A DNA stretch of 64,000 nt from Megalonaias nervosa. Its lineage: Eukaryota; Mollusca; Bivalvia; Unionida; Unionidae. Below the pieces are notes generated by a model that saw only the letters and a program-made list of their open reading frames with translations, did not search any database and was not told the origin of the DNA. The stretch covers positions 1 to 64,000 of the forward strand of contig JAECUM010016851.1 of NCBI GenBank assembly GCA_016617855.1. The letters are read 5' to 3'. Positions within the stretch are counted from its first letter, which is position 1. Every line of letters begins with the position of its first letter. This document shows, one piece after another, positions 10,756 to 19,271 of the stretch. A program made the position numbers and the translations under genes.

Positions 10756-11860
10756 TTCGAGGTGATGTTTTAATCTATTGGTTAGTATAGTCTCCATGAA
10801 TTTACATATGTTGTTGGTGAGGGAGATGGGTCTGTAAGAGCTTATATCGTTTGGATCCTTACCCAGTTTAGGGATCGGTACTACAATTGCCTGTTTCCAG
10901 CTATCTGGTATTTTCCCACTATCCCATATTTGGATAAGTAATTTTATGATAATTTTTGTGAAGTTGTCTGGTAGGTTTTTATATATGATGTAACCAATTT
11001 GATCTTTACCGGGAGATGTTTCTTTTTTTTATCCTAACGCTATTTCCCATTCGTAGATGGAGATCTCACAGTTTAGGTTAGATTCTTTAGTACCTAGGTC
11101 TTTAAAGAGGTGTTGGTGGGTGGTTTCCACTTTTTCCCTATGTTCCTGGAATTTTTTTGTGTGGTTTCGGTTACTGCTCATATCTGAGAAATGTCTGGCT
11201 AGCATATTGGCTTTATCTTGGTTGTTGTTAGCACATATTATGTTAGGGGTTCTGTTTACTGATTTCCCCCTGAAGGATATGATTTTATCCCAGACTTGTT
11301 TAACGTTAGTTTTTATGTTTAGTTTAGAGCAGAATTTATGCCAGGATTCTTCTTTGGATTGTTTTTATCATTTGTTTTAGTTCTTTTTCCCTTTCTTTAT
11401 ACTGTATAAAATCCCTCGAGTTTCTATTTCTTTTGTATTGATTGAGCGCGGGTTTTTGTTTTTGTTTTTTTTTTGGCTTTATGTGCTACTTTACATTGGT
11501 TATTCCACCAGGGCACTGATTGTTTGGTTTGGGATTTACCTGTTTTTGGGATACTTAGTAGTGCTGCTTCTTGTATGGATTTAATAATATTATCATTAAA
11601 TGTGTTTACGTTTATGTTTTCTAAATCGTTTGTATTTGTTGCAGCTAGGATGTTTCTAAATGTATCCCAGTCAGCTTTGTCATACCTCCATCTGGGCGAG
11701 ATTTCAATGGAATTGTGTTGTACTGTTAATTGTAGGGAGATGATAATAGGGAAATGGTCACTATCTAACGTGTTTTCATGGTCTACCTACCAGGTAGTTA
11801 GTTAGGCTATTTTGGATGTGCTGATCGTTAAGTCTATTGCAGTGAGGTTGCCATCCTCGG
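10756..11860 (-). pseudogene. LINE ORF2 N-terminal half: endonuclease end and RT start
   Basis: On the minus strand this stretch gives, across several frames, an endonuclease C-terminus with SDHFP (near 11,760), a linker with PWWNNQC (near 11,500), and the RT N-terminal motif around 10,855-10,905 followed by SLTNNICKFMETI near 10,800. Stops and frame changes break it repeatedly. The reading ends abruptly at about 10,755 where the RT palm should follow. Confidence 0.75.
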
Positions 11861-11863
11861 GAT

Positions 11864-12277
11864 CTAATCTAGTTTTCGAGGGAACATGAGAATGGTATCG
11901 TCCAATTCCACTTCTGACTCAATGGTCATGTTGGGGTCCCTAGATATTATTGGAGAGTCAGCATGGTGTGTTTGTTTTAGTTCGGTTGATGAGAAACTAG
12001 TTGGTGTGCTATGTTGGAATTTTAGAGTAGTTGGAGTAATTTCTTTGATCCCCGAGTTTGAATTTAGTTCCAATTGTCCCATTATTATCTGGGAAGTATT
12101 GACTGCTGGGCTTCCACTAATGTCGATTTTTCCCGCCATTAATGGCGAGCTGGTAATATCCTGTAGCGGGTTGGTGGTTCGGTTGAGGGAAGCCATTTTT
12201 TTGAGATTGTTTTGTTTCCTGACTGCGTTTTTCCTATTGTTGAAAGCTAATTTGGTTTTACTCCACTTATGTGACAT
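11864..12277 (-). pseudogene. LINE 5' reading frame (137 codons)
   Basis: An ATG-initiated minus-strand frame rich in Ser, Thr and Asn, with a basic N-terminus (KWSKTKLAFNNRKN). It leads without a gap into the endonuclease-bearing region downstream, so I take it as the linker or N-terminal part of the same retrotransposon polyprotein. No domain is recognised within it. Confidence 0.5.
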
Positions 12278-12290
12278 TTTGTTTTAAATG

Positions 12291-12551
12291 AGTACTTAAT
12301 TTTAGATTTAAATTTTAAAGTAGAGTTTTTGAGCCATTCTAAAAGTTTTAGATTCTTAATTTGGTTTTGTTCTAAGTCAATAGTGGGGTTGGTATTTGTT
12401 AAATAGAAGGTTGTTAAAAAAAAGTAATTTGTAGATTGTTAAATAGAAGGAAAGATCTCCGATGACAGAAAATCTACGCAGCGGTTTTCAGGTGCTCGAA
12501 AACTTGCTAGGATTCTGTCCAGGTGTTACTAGAAGTGGCGTAGCTTGGGGA
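12291..12551. other. No gene seen
   Basis: T-rich and AT-rich sequence with two copies of TTGTTAAATAGAAGG (near 12,395 and 12,436), between the LINE 5' end and the repeat array. No coding content. Confidence 0.4.
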
Positions 12552-13350
12552 GGGAGCAGCAGGAAGGGTGAGCAGACCACTATTATAATTAAGACAAATT
12601 TTAGTGATAATTGAGGCAAGTGGTCTGTTCGACTGCCGTACCGCGAAATCATTTGTCTTAATCATCAGGCAAACATATTCATTACCAAATGTCTGTCCAC
12701 CCACCCACCCCCCCTTGCTGCGGTGGACCCTATAACTTGGTTTTCGAGCAAATTTTGCATTATGATTAAGACAATGTGTAAGGTTCGACTGCCATATCGT
12801 GCATATCCCCCCCCCCCTTCTTGTCTGCTGTTATCTTACACACACATGTGGTCATTCACCCTTCCTGCTGCTATTCGATTTAAAAAAGAATCGTTAACAA
12901 GGAAGGGTGAACAGACCACTTTGTACGAGACCTTATTTTACAAAAATAAAGGTTCCTACAGGGGCTGAAAAATAAGGTCAATAATGATAAACCGAACCCT
13001 CCTAACAATATTATTACTGTATAGTTTGAAAAAACGGATAATAAATCATTTTAGTTAGCTCATTTTTGTTACTATTTTTGACATTTTTGTTTTTTGTGTT
13101 ATAGTGCGTTTAGTTTACTTACCGGGTCACTCAATTTTTGTCATTCACCCTTCCTGCTGCTATTCGATTTAAAAAAGAATCGTTAACAAGGAAGGGTGAA
13201 CAGACCACTCTTATAATTAAGCCAAATTTTAGTGACAATTGGGGTAAGTGGTCTGTTCGACTGCCATACCGCGCATATCCTCTCCCCCCCACCTCTTGTC
13301 TGCTGTTATCTTACACACACATGTGGTCATTCACCCTTCCTGCTGCTTAC
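12552..13350. repeat. Nested repeat array at the E1 left end
   Basis: Several phrases recur: AGACCACT.TTATAATTAAG, followed by AGTGGTCTGTTCGACTGCC (near 12,577-12,645 and 13,202-13,265); CTGTTATCTTACACACACATG, followed by GTCATTCACCCTTCCTGCTG (near 12,830 and 13,305); and TTCACCCTTCCTGCTGC itself (12,856, 13,144, 13,331). A block of about 69 bp beginning TCATTCACCC and ending CAGACCACT occurs at 12,852-12,920 and again at 13,140-13,208, on both sides of the E1 left inverted repeat. That block is itself a weak palindrome. The array looks like tandem duplication involving the inverted-repeat terminus. Confidence 0.75.
12928..13160 (+). repeat. E1 left inverted repeat
   Basis: Begins AGACCTTATTTTAC and ends TTCACCCTTCCTGCTGC. 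The reverse complement of 28,465-28,697 matches over the same 233-bp length with about ten differences by eye. The initial AG is typical of Polinton termini. Weaker similarity continues outward to GGAAGGGTGAAC at 12,901-12,912. Confidence 0.92.
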
Positions 13351-13770
13351 ATGTACTGAGATAGGTATGCGTACCGATTTTTCAAGGACGTGTGTGGTAG
13401 TTCAAACAATAGCTGTGTTTATCGCCGCGGATATCTCCCCGGAGATAGGTATTTGTGTGCAGTTTATTTCCGTGTTTTAATTTTAAATATAATACATTTT
13501 AATCGGTTCATATATATAATGGCAAAATATCTTAATAAAATTATAAATATTTATTTATTTGTAAAATCAGATATCAAATGCTATTGCACAATAATCACAT
13601 ATAATAATTTCTAAAACGTATATCCGTAGTCGAGTTCGTTAGCTCAATGTTAAAGTTGCTGGAAACTTTAATACTGATGTTTGCGGTTCGACCCCAGATC
13701 TCGCCGAGATGGGTTCGGGTCCCCGGGTCGCCCACGTCTTTTAATAAGTAGGGGGGGAGGCATCCCCTGA

Positions 13771-13856
13771 GATTTCGATAATCCACCACGTATCTCGTGG
13801 TCGGATTCTATTTTGGAATTTTACCCCGGGGTTTCGTGGTGGGGTTTATCGAAATC
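13771..13856. other. Long stem-loop in E1 left region
   Basis: GATTTCGATAATCCACCACG at 13,771-13,790 pairs with the sequence at 13,835-13,856 (CGTGGTGGGG, then TTTATCGAAATC), giving a roughly 20-bp stem with one small bulge. The 44-nt loop contains the palindrome ACCCCGGGGT. A second short hairpin, GGGGAGGCATCCCC, lies just upstream. Confidence 0.7.
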
Positions 13857-13863
13857 GCAATGC

Positions 13864-14052
13864 CTAGACAGCCTTCTGAATTGCTAATATTTCACTTTCG
13901 TCGATTAGAAATTCGCCGGGAGGTGTGTCTATGCAATACCCCCCTAAAATAATCAGTAGCATGCCTTGAGCTCTCTGCCCCATGGAAGAACCCCCAAATA
14001 AACATCCAGAAAGGGTGTTAGCCAAAAGAAACAGAACATGGGCGTGCCGCAT
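13864..14052 (-). CDS. Possible small membrane or secreted protein of E1
   Basis: A 62-codon ATG-initiated minus-strand frame with a hydrophobic N-terminal segment (VLFLLANTLSGCLFGG) and a second hydrophobic stretch (GMLLIILGGYCI), ending in an acidic tail. It could be a small membrane protein of E1, but no homologue is recognised and no counterpart was found in E2. Its isolation from the main gene cluster keeps confidence low. Confidence 0.22.
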   Translation of the reverse strand: MRHAHVLFLLANTLSGCLFGGSSMGQRAQGMLLIILGGYCIDTPPGEFLIDESEILAIQKAV

Positions 14053-14312
14053 AATACGTCATAAGAGAGACGATAATGTAAGGACCCCATGAAAGTCACA
14101 CAGGCTATCGAGGGGCTCCATTGAAGGGTAATCGCTGGGATCTACTGATTATTTTTGATAAATTAAAATACAGACAAACATGCATACATACAGACATACA
14201 TAGAAAGGGGAAATAATTCTCTAGCAGAGGAGGAGCAGAGTTATCGCGTTTTATTAAGTATTTTTGGTGATTTCAAATTCAATTAAATATCTATTATAAA
14301 TATTATTTAATA

Positions 14313-15326
14313 ATGAGTATTGGAGAACCACACTCAGCTAGATTAGCACGAGAAAGACTAGAAGCAATTAGAAAATATTTACCTGTTCGTGATGCTGTCA
14401 AGCAACAATTACAACAACGACAAGAATCTCATGTTGAATTTGAGGAGGATACAAAACAATTATTTAAACCTATTACAGAGACAACTAAACCTCTTCTTCC
14501 TGTGTTAGAAAAAACTGCTGAAGCAACTGGAAAAATAGCAGAAAGAACAAAACAGACAAAAAGAATTTTACGTGGACTTCCAGCTGAAATAACTGCTGCG
14601 ATGTCAGTCCCGGAAATACCTGAAGATGAAGATCAGCCTGGAGGTGCTGATGCACCAGCCCCCAAACAAAAGAGTTATGTAATAAGTAATGCTGAACTGA
14701 TAAATAAATTTAATGAAAAAGTCATTAATTACATTATTGGCTTTTCCCATCTAGATCAACTAATTAATTTTGCTTTTGGTGGTTTTAGTCGAAGAGATAA
14801 ATTAATGAAACCTGAATACGCTAAAGATATTAAAACCCGTGAACAGTGGCAAAAATATTTATGTCGCATATTTATGGATGTTGAACGAATTAAAGAGAAT
14901 GATCAAGTATATCAGGATTATGTTAGTAAAATTAATAAATTAATCAAATTAGAAAATGAGAAAAAACAAAGTAAAAAACCTTCAAAACAAACAGCACCAA
15001 AATCACAAATACCAGTTCTATCTCCTACACCAAAGAAAACAACATCACCGAAACCAAGTGAAGAGGAAGAAGAAGAATTTCAAGACGCTCCCGGCGTAAT
15101 TGGAAGTGGTTTAGGAAGTGGTCTTATTACTTGTCCCAATAATGTTCTTGCTGATGTTGATCGATTAGAAATCCTCATTGGAGGAAAACGAGCTGGTAAT
15201 AATTCCCTAGAAATAATTAATGAAGCGGCCGATATCTGTAGACGATTATTTACAGGCGGTATCATGGACGTTGATGTTTATCAGTCTCTTATTAATGAAA
15301 TTGCCGATGACTACTACAGTGACTGA
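14313..15326 (+). CDS. Conserved LFKP-motif virion-cluster protein (E1)
   Basis: A 337-aa intact frame, first gene of the capsid cluster, preceded by an AT-rich block ending TTTAATA before the ATG. The N-terminal 100 residues are helical and charged and contain LFKPITETTKP; a middle domain (about 120-215) is probably globular. A Lys/Ser/Pro linker and a poly-Glu run (about 245-255) follow, then a C-terminal domain with LADVDRLEILIGGKRAG. I do not recognise a named family, but E2 has a degraded homologue (39,600-40,720) keeping both the LFKP(I/V)TE motif and the C-terminal IDRLMLLISSKEAG version, so it is a conserved Polinton virion-module protein. A scaffold or minor structural role is inference from position only. 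Confidence 0.88.
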   Translation: MSIGEPHSARLARERLEAIRKYLPVRDAVKQQLQQRQESHVEFEEDTKQLFKPITETTKPLLPVLEKTAEATGKIAERTKQTKRILRGLPAEITAAMSVPEIPEDEDQPGGADAPAPKQKSYVISNAELINKFNEKVINYIIGFSHLDQLINFAFGGFSRRDKLMKPEYAKDIKTREQWQKYLCRIFMDVERIKENDQVYQDYVSKINKLIKLENEKKQSKKPSKQTAPKSQIPVLSPTPKKTTSPKPSEEEEEEFQDAPGVIGSGLGSGLITCPNNVLADVDRLEILIGGKRAGNNSLEIINEAADICRRLFTGGIMDVDVYQSLINEIADDYYSD

Positions 15327-15357
15327 ATACGTAATTAAATACAATTACTATAATAAA

Positions 15358-15831
15358 ATGATCGTACATAGTACTCAACGTGGACCAACTATGGTCAGGG
15401 TAATAAATTCACGATTACCAGTATACAAGACAACCTACGGAGATGGACTAGGTGATGTTGTTCAGGGTCTATTTAGAAGGATAGCCCCAAAAGCAATACC
15501 GATCGCAAAGCAACTGGGAATGAAAGCTATTGATGTTGTTCGTGAAAAAGGTATTGGTGCTATGGGTAATCTCGCTGGTAAAGCATTTTCAGCGATCAAA
15601 GATAGATTAACACGATTAATACGCAGACCTGCGGTCCGACCTCAATCTGTAAAATTACCTAGTACAGAAATAATGCCCGCAAATGTTAGTAAAATAATAA
15701 ACCAAGCTGCTAATCAAAAACTAGCGGAGTTGGCTGATGTACCAATGTCAGAAAAAGAAAAAAATATAACCGCTAGTCTGATAGCAGGAAGTGGTTTCAC
15801 TTCCCGAAGTAGTCTTCGTTTTAGACAATAA
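15358..15831 (+). CDS. Small basic putative virion core/minor capsid protein (E1)
   Basis: A 157-aa frame. The same frame is open from 15,220, inside the previous gene, but the ATG at 15,358 follows an AT-rich TATAATAAA block like the other E1 starts and gives a sensible N-terminus. It is basic, with GDGLGDVVQGLFRR near residue 25, a predicted amphipathic helix (IAKQLGMKAIDVV), and an Arg-rich central patch (RLTRLIRRP). A Gly-rich start followed by amphipathic helices recalls the small core and minor capsid proteins next to capsid genes in adenovirus-like elements. No confident homology; it ends 14 bp before the major capsid gene. Confidence 0.8.
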   Translation: MIVHSTQRGPTMVRVINSRLPVYKTTYGDGLGDVVQGLFRRIAPKAIPIAKQLGMKAIDVVREKGIGAMGNLAGKAFSAIKDRLTRLIRRPAVRPQSVKLPSTEIMPANVSKIINQAANQKLAELADVPMSEKEKNITASLIAGSGFTSRSSLRFRQ

Positions 15832-15845
15832 TAATTATAATAAAG

Positions 15846-17240
15846 ATGTTCAAACGTATATCTGATCCCGCATTTGACATGGACGCACCAGTACTTAAAG
15901 ATGAGTCTGTGCGTGATTATCAATATTATTCTTATGACGCTCGAATTCCAGATCAGCGTGGACGAATTGAATTACAGGTTCAGGATACAAGTAGATATTT
16001 CTTACCCGCTGAAGCATTTATTGAAGTCGAAGGTGAAATTTTAAATATTGCTAATCCTGCAGCACCAGTAGCATATGGAGACGATGTTAGGGTTGGTTTT
16101 GTTAATAATGGTATTATGGCGTTATTTGATAGCGCTACGTACATGATTGATGGTAAAAATATTGAATCAATTCAGAAGGACGTTGATGTTGCTGCAACAA
16201 TATTAGGTCTAGCACGATATAGCGACGATTATTCAAGATCAACTGGTCCATCAATGATGTTTGTAAAGGATACTTCTAACTACCCTGATAACAGACAATA
16301 TAATATAAGACGACCAAGAAATGCCGACGATACTGCTGACGCTGCTGTGTGGCCGGTGGTTCATGGTGCTAATCCAGAATTTAACTTAGGATTTAGATCA
16401 CGTCGATCAATATTGAAAGGTAACAGAAGAACGTTTTCATGTTCAATTCCATTGTCACATATCTTTGGATTCTGTAGAAATGTAAGAAAAGTAATTTTCG
16501 GAGCTAAACATACAGTTGTACTTGTACGAAAAGCAACCGACAACGATGCATTATGGAGACCCATTGGTGATCCTGGCAAAGTAATTCTTACAAAACTTTC
16601 ATTGTGGATGCCGGTGATGACTCCATCAATAACTGAAGAAGATCGTCTACTCTCTTTTATGAATCAAGGTGGTAAATCAGCATTATCGTGGTTAACAATG
16701 ACCACAGATGCTATCCAGAGTAATATTAATGGTTTATTTACGTGGCAAATAGCATCACAACAAGGTGTTTCTGCACCACGACATATATTTATTGCATTTC
16801 AAGATGCTGCACGGGTGGATGATCAAACACGTAGTATTATGATATTTGATAATCTTGGTGTTTCCGAAGTTTCCTTAAGAATAAATGGACATCAAGAACC
16901 ATCCGAGGATATTTTACTGAATTTCGATCAAAATCATGTAGCACGTGTATATCACCGTCTAATGACGTTCATGGGCCGTGATCAAAATATTGATACTGGT
17001 TTACAAATATCACAATTGGATTTTACAACCTTATATCCGATTTATTACTTTTCGCTCGAACATTTAGATTTAACCAGACAGTCAGTAGTTGATATACATT
17101 TTCGAGCTCGTGTTAATAGAGATATTGGAGCTATTGCCAATTACAGAGCAATTGCTGTCATACTCAGCGATAAATCGATGTTACTTGAAGGTGCTGGTGG
17201 ACGAATGAGAGTCGTTGATGCTCCAGTAGAAAACATGTAA
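15846..17240 (+). CDS. MCP: Major capsid protein, double jelly-roll (E1)
   Basis: A 464-aa intact frame that forms the pseudo-hexameric capsomers of a Polinton-type icosahedral capsid. Recognisable features are IPLSHIFGF around residue 200, where Polinton capsid proteins have a PL-x-x-IFGF motif; FGAKHTVVLVRKATDNDALW after it; LSLWMPVMTP; a mid-protein FTWQIAS segment; APRHIFIAFQ about 50 residues before the second barrel; and a C-terminal VVDIHFRARV strand. The same ordered landmarks survive in the E2 capsid pseudogene. Length is in the usual range for the family. It starts 14 bp after the basic protein gene and is followed 23 bp later by the core-like gene. No frame break is present. Confidence 0.93.
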   Translation: MFKRISDPAFDMDAPVLKDESVRDYQYYSYDARIPDQRGRIELQVQDTSRYFLPAEAFIEVEGEILNIANPAAPVAYGDDVRVGFVNNGIMALFDSATYMIDGKNIESIQKDVDVAATILGLARYSDDYSRSTGPSMMFVKDTSNYPDNRQYNIRRPRNADDTADAAVWPVVHGANPEFNLGFRSRRSILKGNRRTFSCSIPLSHIFGFCRNVRKVIFGAKHTVVLVRKATDNDALWRPIGDPGKVILTKLSLWMPVMTPSITEEDRLLSFMNQGGKSALSWLTMTTDAIQSNINGLFTWQIASQQGVSAPRHIFIAFQDAARVDDQTRSIMIFDNLGVSEVSLRINGHQEPSEDILLNFDQNHVARVYHRLMTFMGRDQNIDTGLQISQLDFTTLYPIYYFSLEHLDLTRQSVVDIHFRARVNRDIGAIANYRAIAVILSDKSMLLEGAGGRMRVVDAPVENM

Positions 17241-17263
17241 TTAGATCGTTTATAAATATTATA

Positions 17264-17731
17264 ATGTCGTATAATAATGTTAGTGTTAGTCTGACTTCTG
17301 GTCAGATTAAAAAGATACAATCAGCATCAAAAAATAACTGTGGATTAAAAATATTGCTAAAGAAAGATCAGATGAGCGGCTCAAATAAATTATCTCTTAC
17401 AGAACGTCAGCTCGGGCATTTCAATGAAGCAAAAAAATCAAATAAAGGTATAAAACTTAATCTTTCTGCGGGTGCCATTAAAGATGTCATTAAGACGGGT
17501 GGTATATTTCCACTTCTTGCTGCTATACCAGCATTAATAGCCGCTGCAGCTCCAGCTGTTGCAAAAGCAGCTGCATTAGGTGCTGTTGGAACTGCTGCTG
17601 GAATGGCATTAAAGAAAGCAACCGGACAGGGAATAAAACGAACACCAAAAAAAAAGGGAAGGGGTCTAAGATTACCAGGGACCCCACACTGGTACGGAAA
17701 AGGCCTAAGATTACCAGGGACAATTTACTGA
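17264..17731 (+). CDS. Core-like protein with Gly/Ala hydrophobic segment (E1)
   Basis: A 155-aa frame in the position where Polintons and adenovirus relatives encode a small protease-processed core or minor capsid protein. The N-terminus has a motif LTSGQIKKIQSA; E2 retains a diverged counterpart (LLTQRQLSKLL, near 43,880). A hydrophobic Ala-rich stretch (FPLLAAIPALIAAAAPAV, about residues 85-105) is followed by a basic tail with two copies of the heptapeptide GLRLPGT. Membrane-active minor capsid proteins have this composition, but that role is inference. It lies 8 bp before the protease gene. Confidence 0.8.
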   Translation: MSYNNVSVSLTSGQIKKIQSASKNNCGLKILLKKDQMSGSNKLSLTERQLGHFNEAKKSNKGIKLNLSAGAIKDVIKTGGIFPLLAAIPALIAAAAPAVAKAAALGAVGTAAGMALKKATGQGIKRTPKKKGRGLRLPGTPHWYGKGLRLPGTIY

Positions 17732-17739
17732 TATCTCCT

Positions 17740-18153
17740 ATGTCCAATTTTGATTTACTAGATGCTGCTAAAAAATTAAAAATAAAAATTTTTAGAGGAG
17801 TTTTTATGCGCGATCAATTACCGAAACAACCAAATAACATTGAAACAGGTATTATTAATCTCGATGAAAATTCTGGTCCAGGCACGCATTGGGTCGGATA
17901 TGCAATTGATCCATGTGGAATTATTTATTTTGATTCATATGGACTAGCTCCACCAAAAGAATTCTTAAAGTATATTAGTTGTTATCAAAATATTCCAATA
18001 TGGCATTCAACGTTACCAACACAAACATTAACTGATCCACCAATATGTGGTCGAGAAGTACTTAACGTACTTGATGCTATATCAAAATCAACAAAACCAC
18101 CCCACAAAGTTGTACATGAATATACTACGACGTCATATTTAAACAGACATTAG
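17740..18153 (+). CDS. Adenain-like cysteine protease (E1)
   Basis: A 137-aa protein of the adenovirus-protease/Ulp1-like fold that would process capsid precursors during virion maturation. The catalytic triad is visible in the right order: His50 in GTHWVGYAI, Asp65 in IIYFDSYG, and Cys103 in PPICGREVL. Polinton proteases are usually of this short size. The E2 homologue keeps GMHWVAL and ACGYYCVMF. The gene is intact and sits between the core-like and fibre genes with 8-bp gaps on each side, suggesting co-transcription. Unlike most E1 genes it lacks an AT-rich TATAATA block before its ATG. Confidence 0.93.
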   Translation: MSNFDLLDAAKKLKIKIFRGVFMRDQLPKQPNNIETGIINLDENSGPGTHWVGYAIDPCGIIYFDSYGLAPPKEFLKYISCYQNIPIWHSTLPTQTLTDPPICGREVLNVLDAISKSTKPPHKVVHEYTTTSYLNRH

Positions 18154-18161
18154 TAAATATA

Positions 18162-19261
18162 ATGGTGGATATTTATGGAAGATCTTCCCGTAGAGGTCAT
18201 CAGCAGGCTGATTTATCTAAGTATGCAACTCTTGATCAACTCAGAAATGAAATTGATGATTTATTAAATCTCGCAAGTGTGGATCAAAACGAAGTAGTTG
18301 TTTTTCAGGATAAACAAGGACGATTAAAAACAAGTAATATACAACTACCAGATGTTCTTATAAGAATTCCAACTGCAGTCGTTGATAATATAGTTATTTT
18401 TGCCGATCAAGGTAAAATACAAGATTCTGGTACATCATTCAGTAATTATATTAAGAAATCCGGCGATGTATTTACCGGAGATATTAATATGAATCAGAAT
18501 AAAATTACAGATCTTGGAAATCCAACCGCAGATGCAGACGCCGCAACAAAGAAATATGTCGACGATGAAGAATCTAAGTACGTATTGACCAACGGCGGTA
18601 TAATGCGTGCATTTCTCGACATGAATAATAATGGCATTAATAATCTTAGAACACCAGAATATAATTTTGATGCTGCGACGAAGAAATACGTTGATGATAA
18701 GGAAATTCCGATCGGGAATGAAATAACCACATTAAAACTAATTATGATAATCTTGCAGAAACTCTTACTAAACATATAGAACTGTTCTTAAATTTTCGTA
18801 GAAATGTAAACAAACCCATTAAAGATTTTTTTGGTGATTCACCAACCGTTGACATAAAACTAGCCGACATTAACACGAAACTCAATGATATTGCCAGTGG
18901 AATACCTAATATTGTTCAAAAAACTAATCTGATTAAAATTCCACACGGACAAATTAAAAATATCGTATACACAGTAGCATCAGGACAATCAACATGGACA
19001 CCACAAAATAATACTATCAAATATACCGCAGAAGTTACTGGTATTTACAGGCTGTCCGTATTTAGTGATGAAAGATTTGTTATAATTAACAGATATATAT
19101 TGCGTCATTCAACTGATTCTCTCTCTGGAGTTGTATCTATATTGTTAAGAAAAGATGTTGAAGAAATATTTATACTGAGAATATATGATCAAACAATAAC
19201 CTCAGAGCCTTATTGGTGGCATATGGAATTTGTGGCTGAAACACCGCAATTAATCACTTAA
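18162..19261 (+). CDS. Phage-tail-fibre-like protein with one frame slip (E1)
   Basis: The first frame (18,162-18,779, 205 aa) contains repeat units seen in bacteriophage tail fibres: SGDVFTGDINMNQNKITDLG followed by DAATKKYVDD, then MDMNNNGINNLRTP-like sequence and a second DAATKKYVDD. At about 18,720-18,725 the reading moves to the next frame (one base short) and continues in frame to a stop at 19,259-19,261, giving a C-terminal half likely to be a receptor-binding head. E2 has a degraded minus-strand homologue with the same GGTMTGALDM and GSNKITT repeat signature. It is probably a trimeric vertex fibre. Whether the slip is real or a base-calling deletion cannot be decided here. Confidence 0.85.
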
Positions 19262-19271
19262 TATAATAATA

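Larger units (their letters stand above)
8760..12290 (-). mobile_element. Internally deleted non-LTR retrotransposon (APE/RT/RNase H type)
   Basis: Read on the minus strand, the element shows in order an ORF start region (12,277-11,864), an apurinic endonuclease end with the SDHFP motif near 11,760, an RT N-terminus with the signature WKQAIVVPIPKLGKDP at about 10,855-10,905, an RNase H domain (10.2-9.9 kb), a Cys/His-containing C-terminus, and a tandemly repeated 3' untranslated region. RNase H after RT is a feature of I-group clades. The RT core with the catalytic Asp pair is missing: sequence jumps from the N-terminal RT segment to post-RT sequence at about 10,755. The copy is non-autonomous and dead. 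Confidence 0.85.
13161..14312. other. E1 left non-coding segment
   Basis: About 1.15 kb between the left inverted repeat and the first capsid-cluster gene. It holds part of the nested repeat array (to about 13,350), a strong stem-loop (13,771-13,856) and a short minus-strand frame (13,864-14,052). From about 14,160 it is AT-rich and leads into the first gene. In a compact element this is the only sizeable non-coding region, so it may hold replication or transcription signals; that is inference. Confidence 0.5.

Noticed and set aside
9855..12287. Plus-strand frames opposite the LINE (for example 9855-10,262, 10,317-10,727, 11,057-11,380, 11,886-12,287)
   Set aside because: They are antisense shadows of the minus-strand retrotransposon coding sequence.
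13625..13740. tRNA-like sequence with a B-box-like GGTTCGACCCC and an A-box-like segment upstream
   Set aside because: The acceptor, D and T stems do not pair into a cloverleaf, and no clean anticodon arm forms; most likely chance or a very decayed tRNA-derived repeat.
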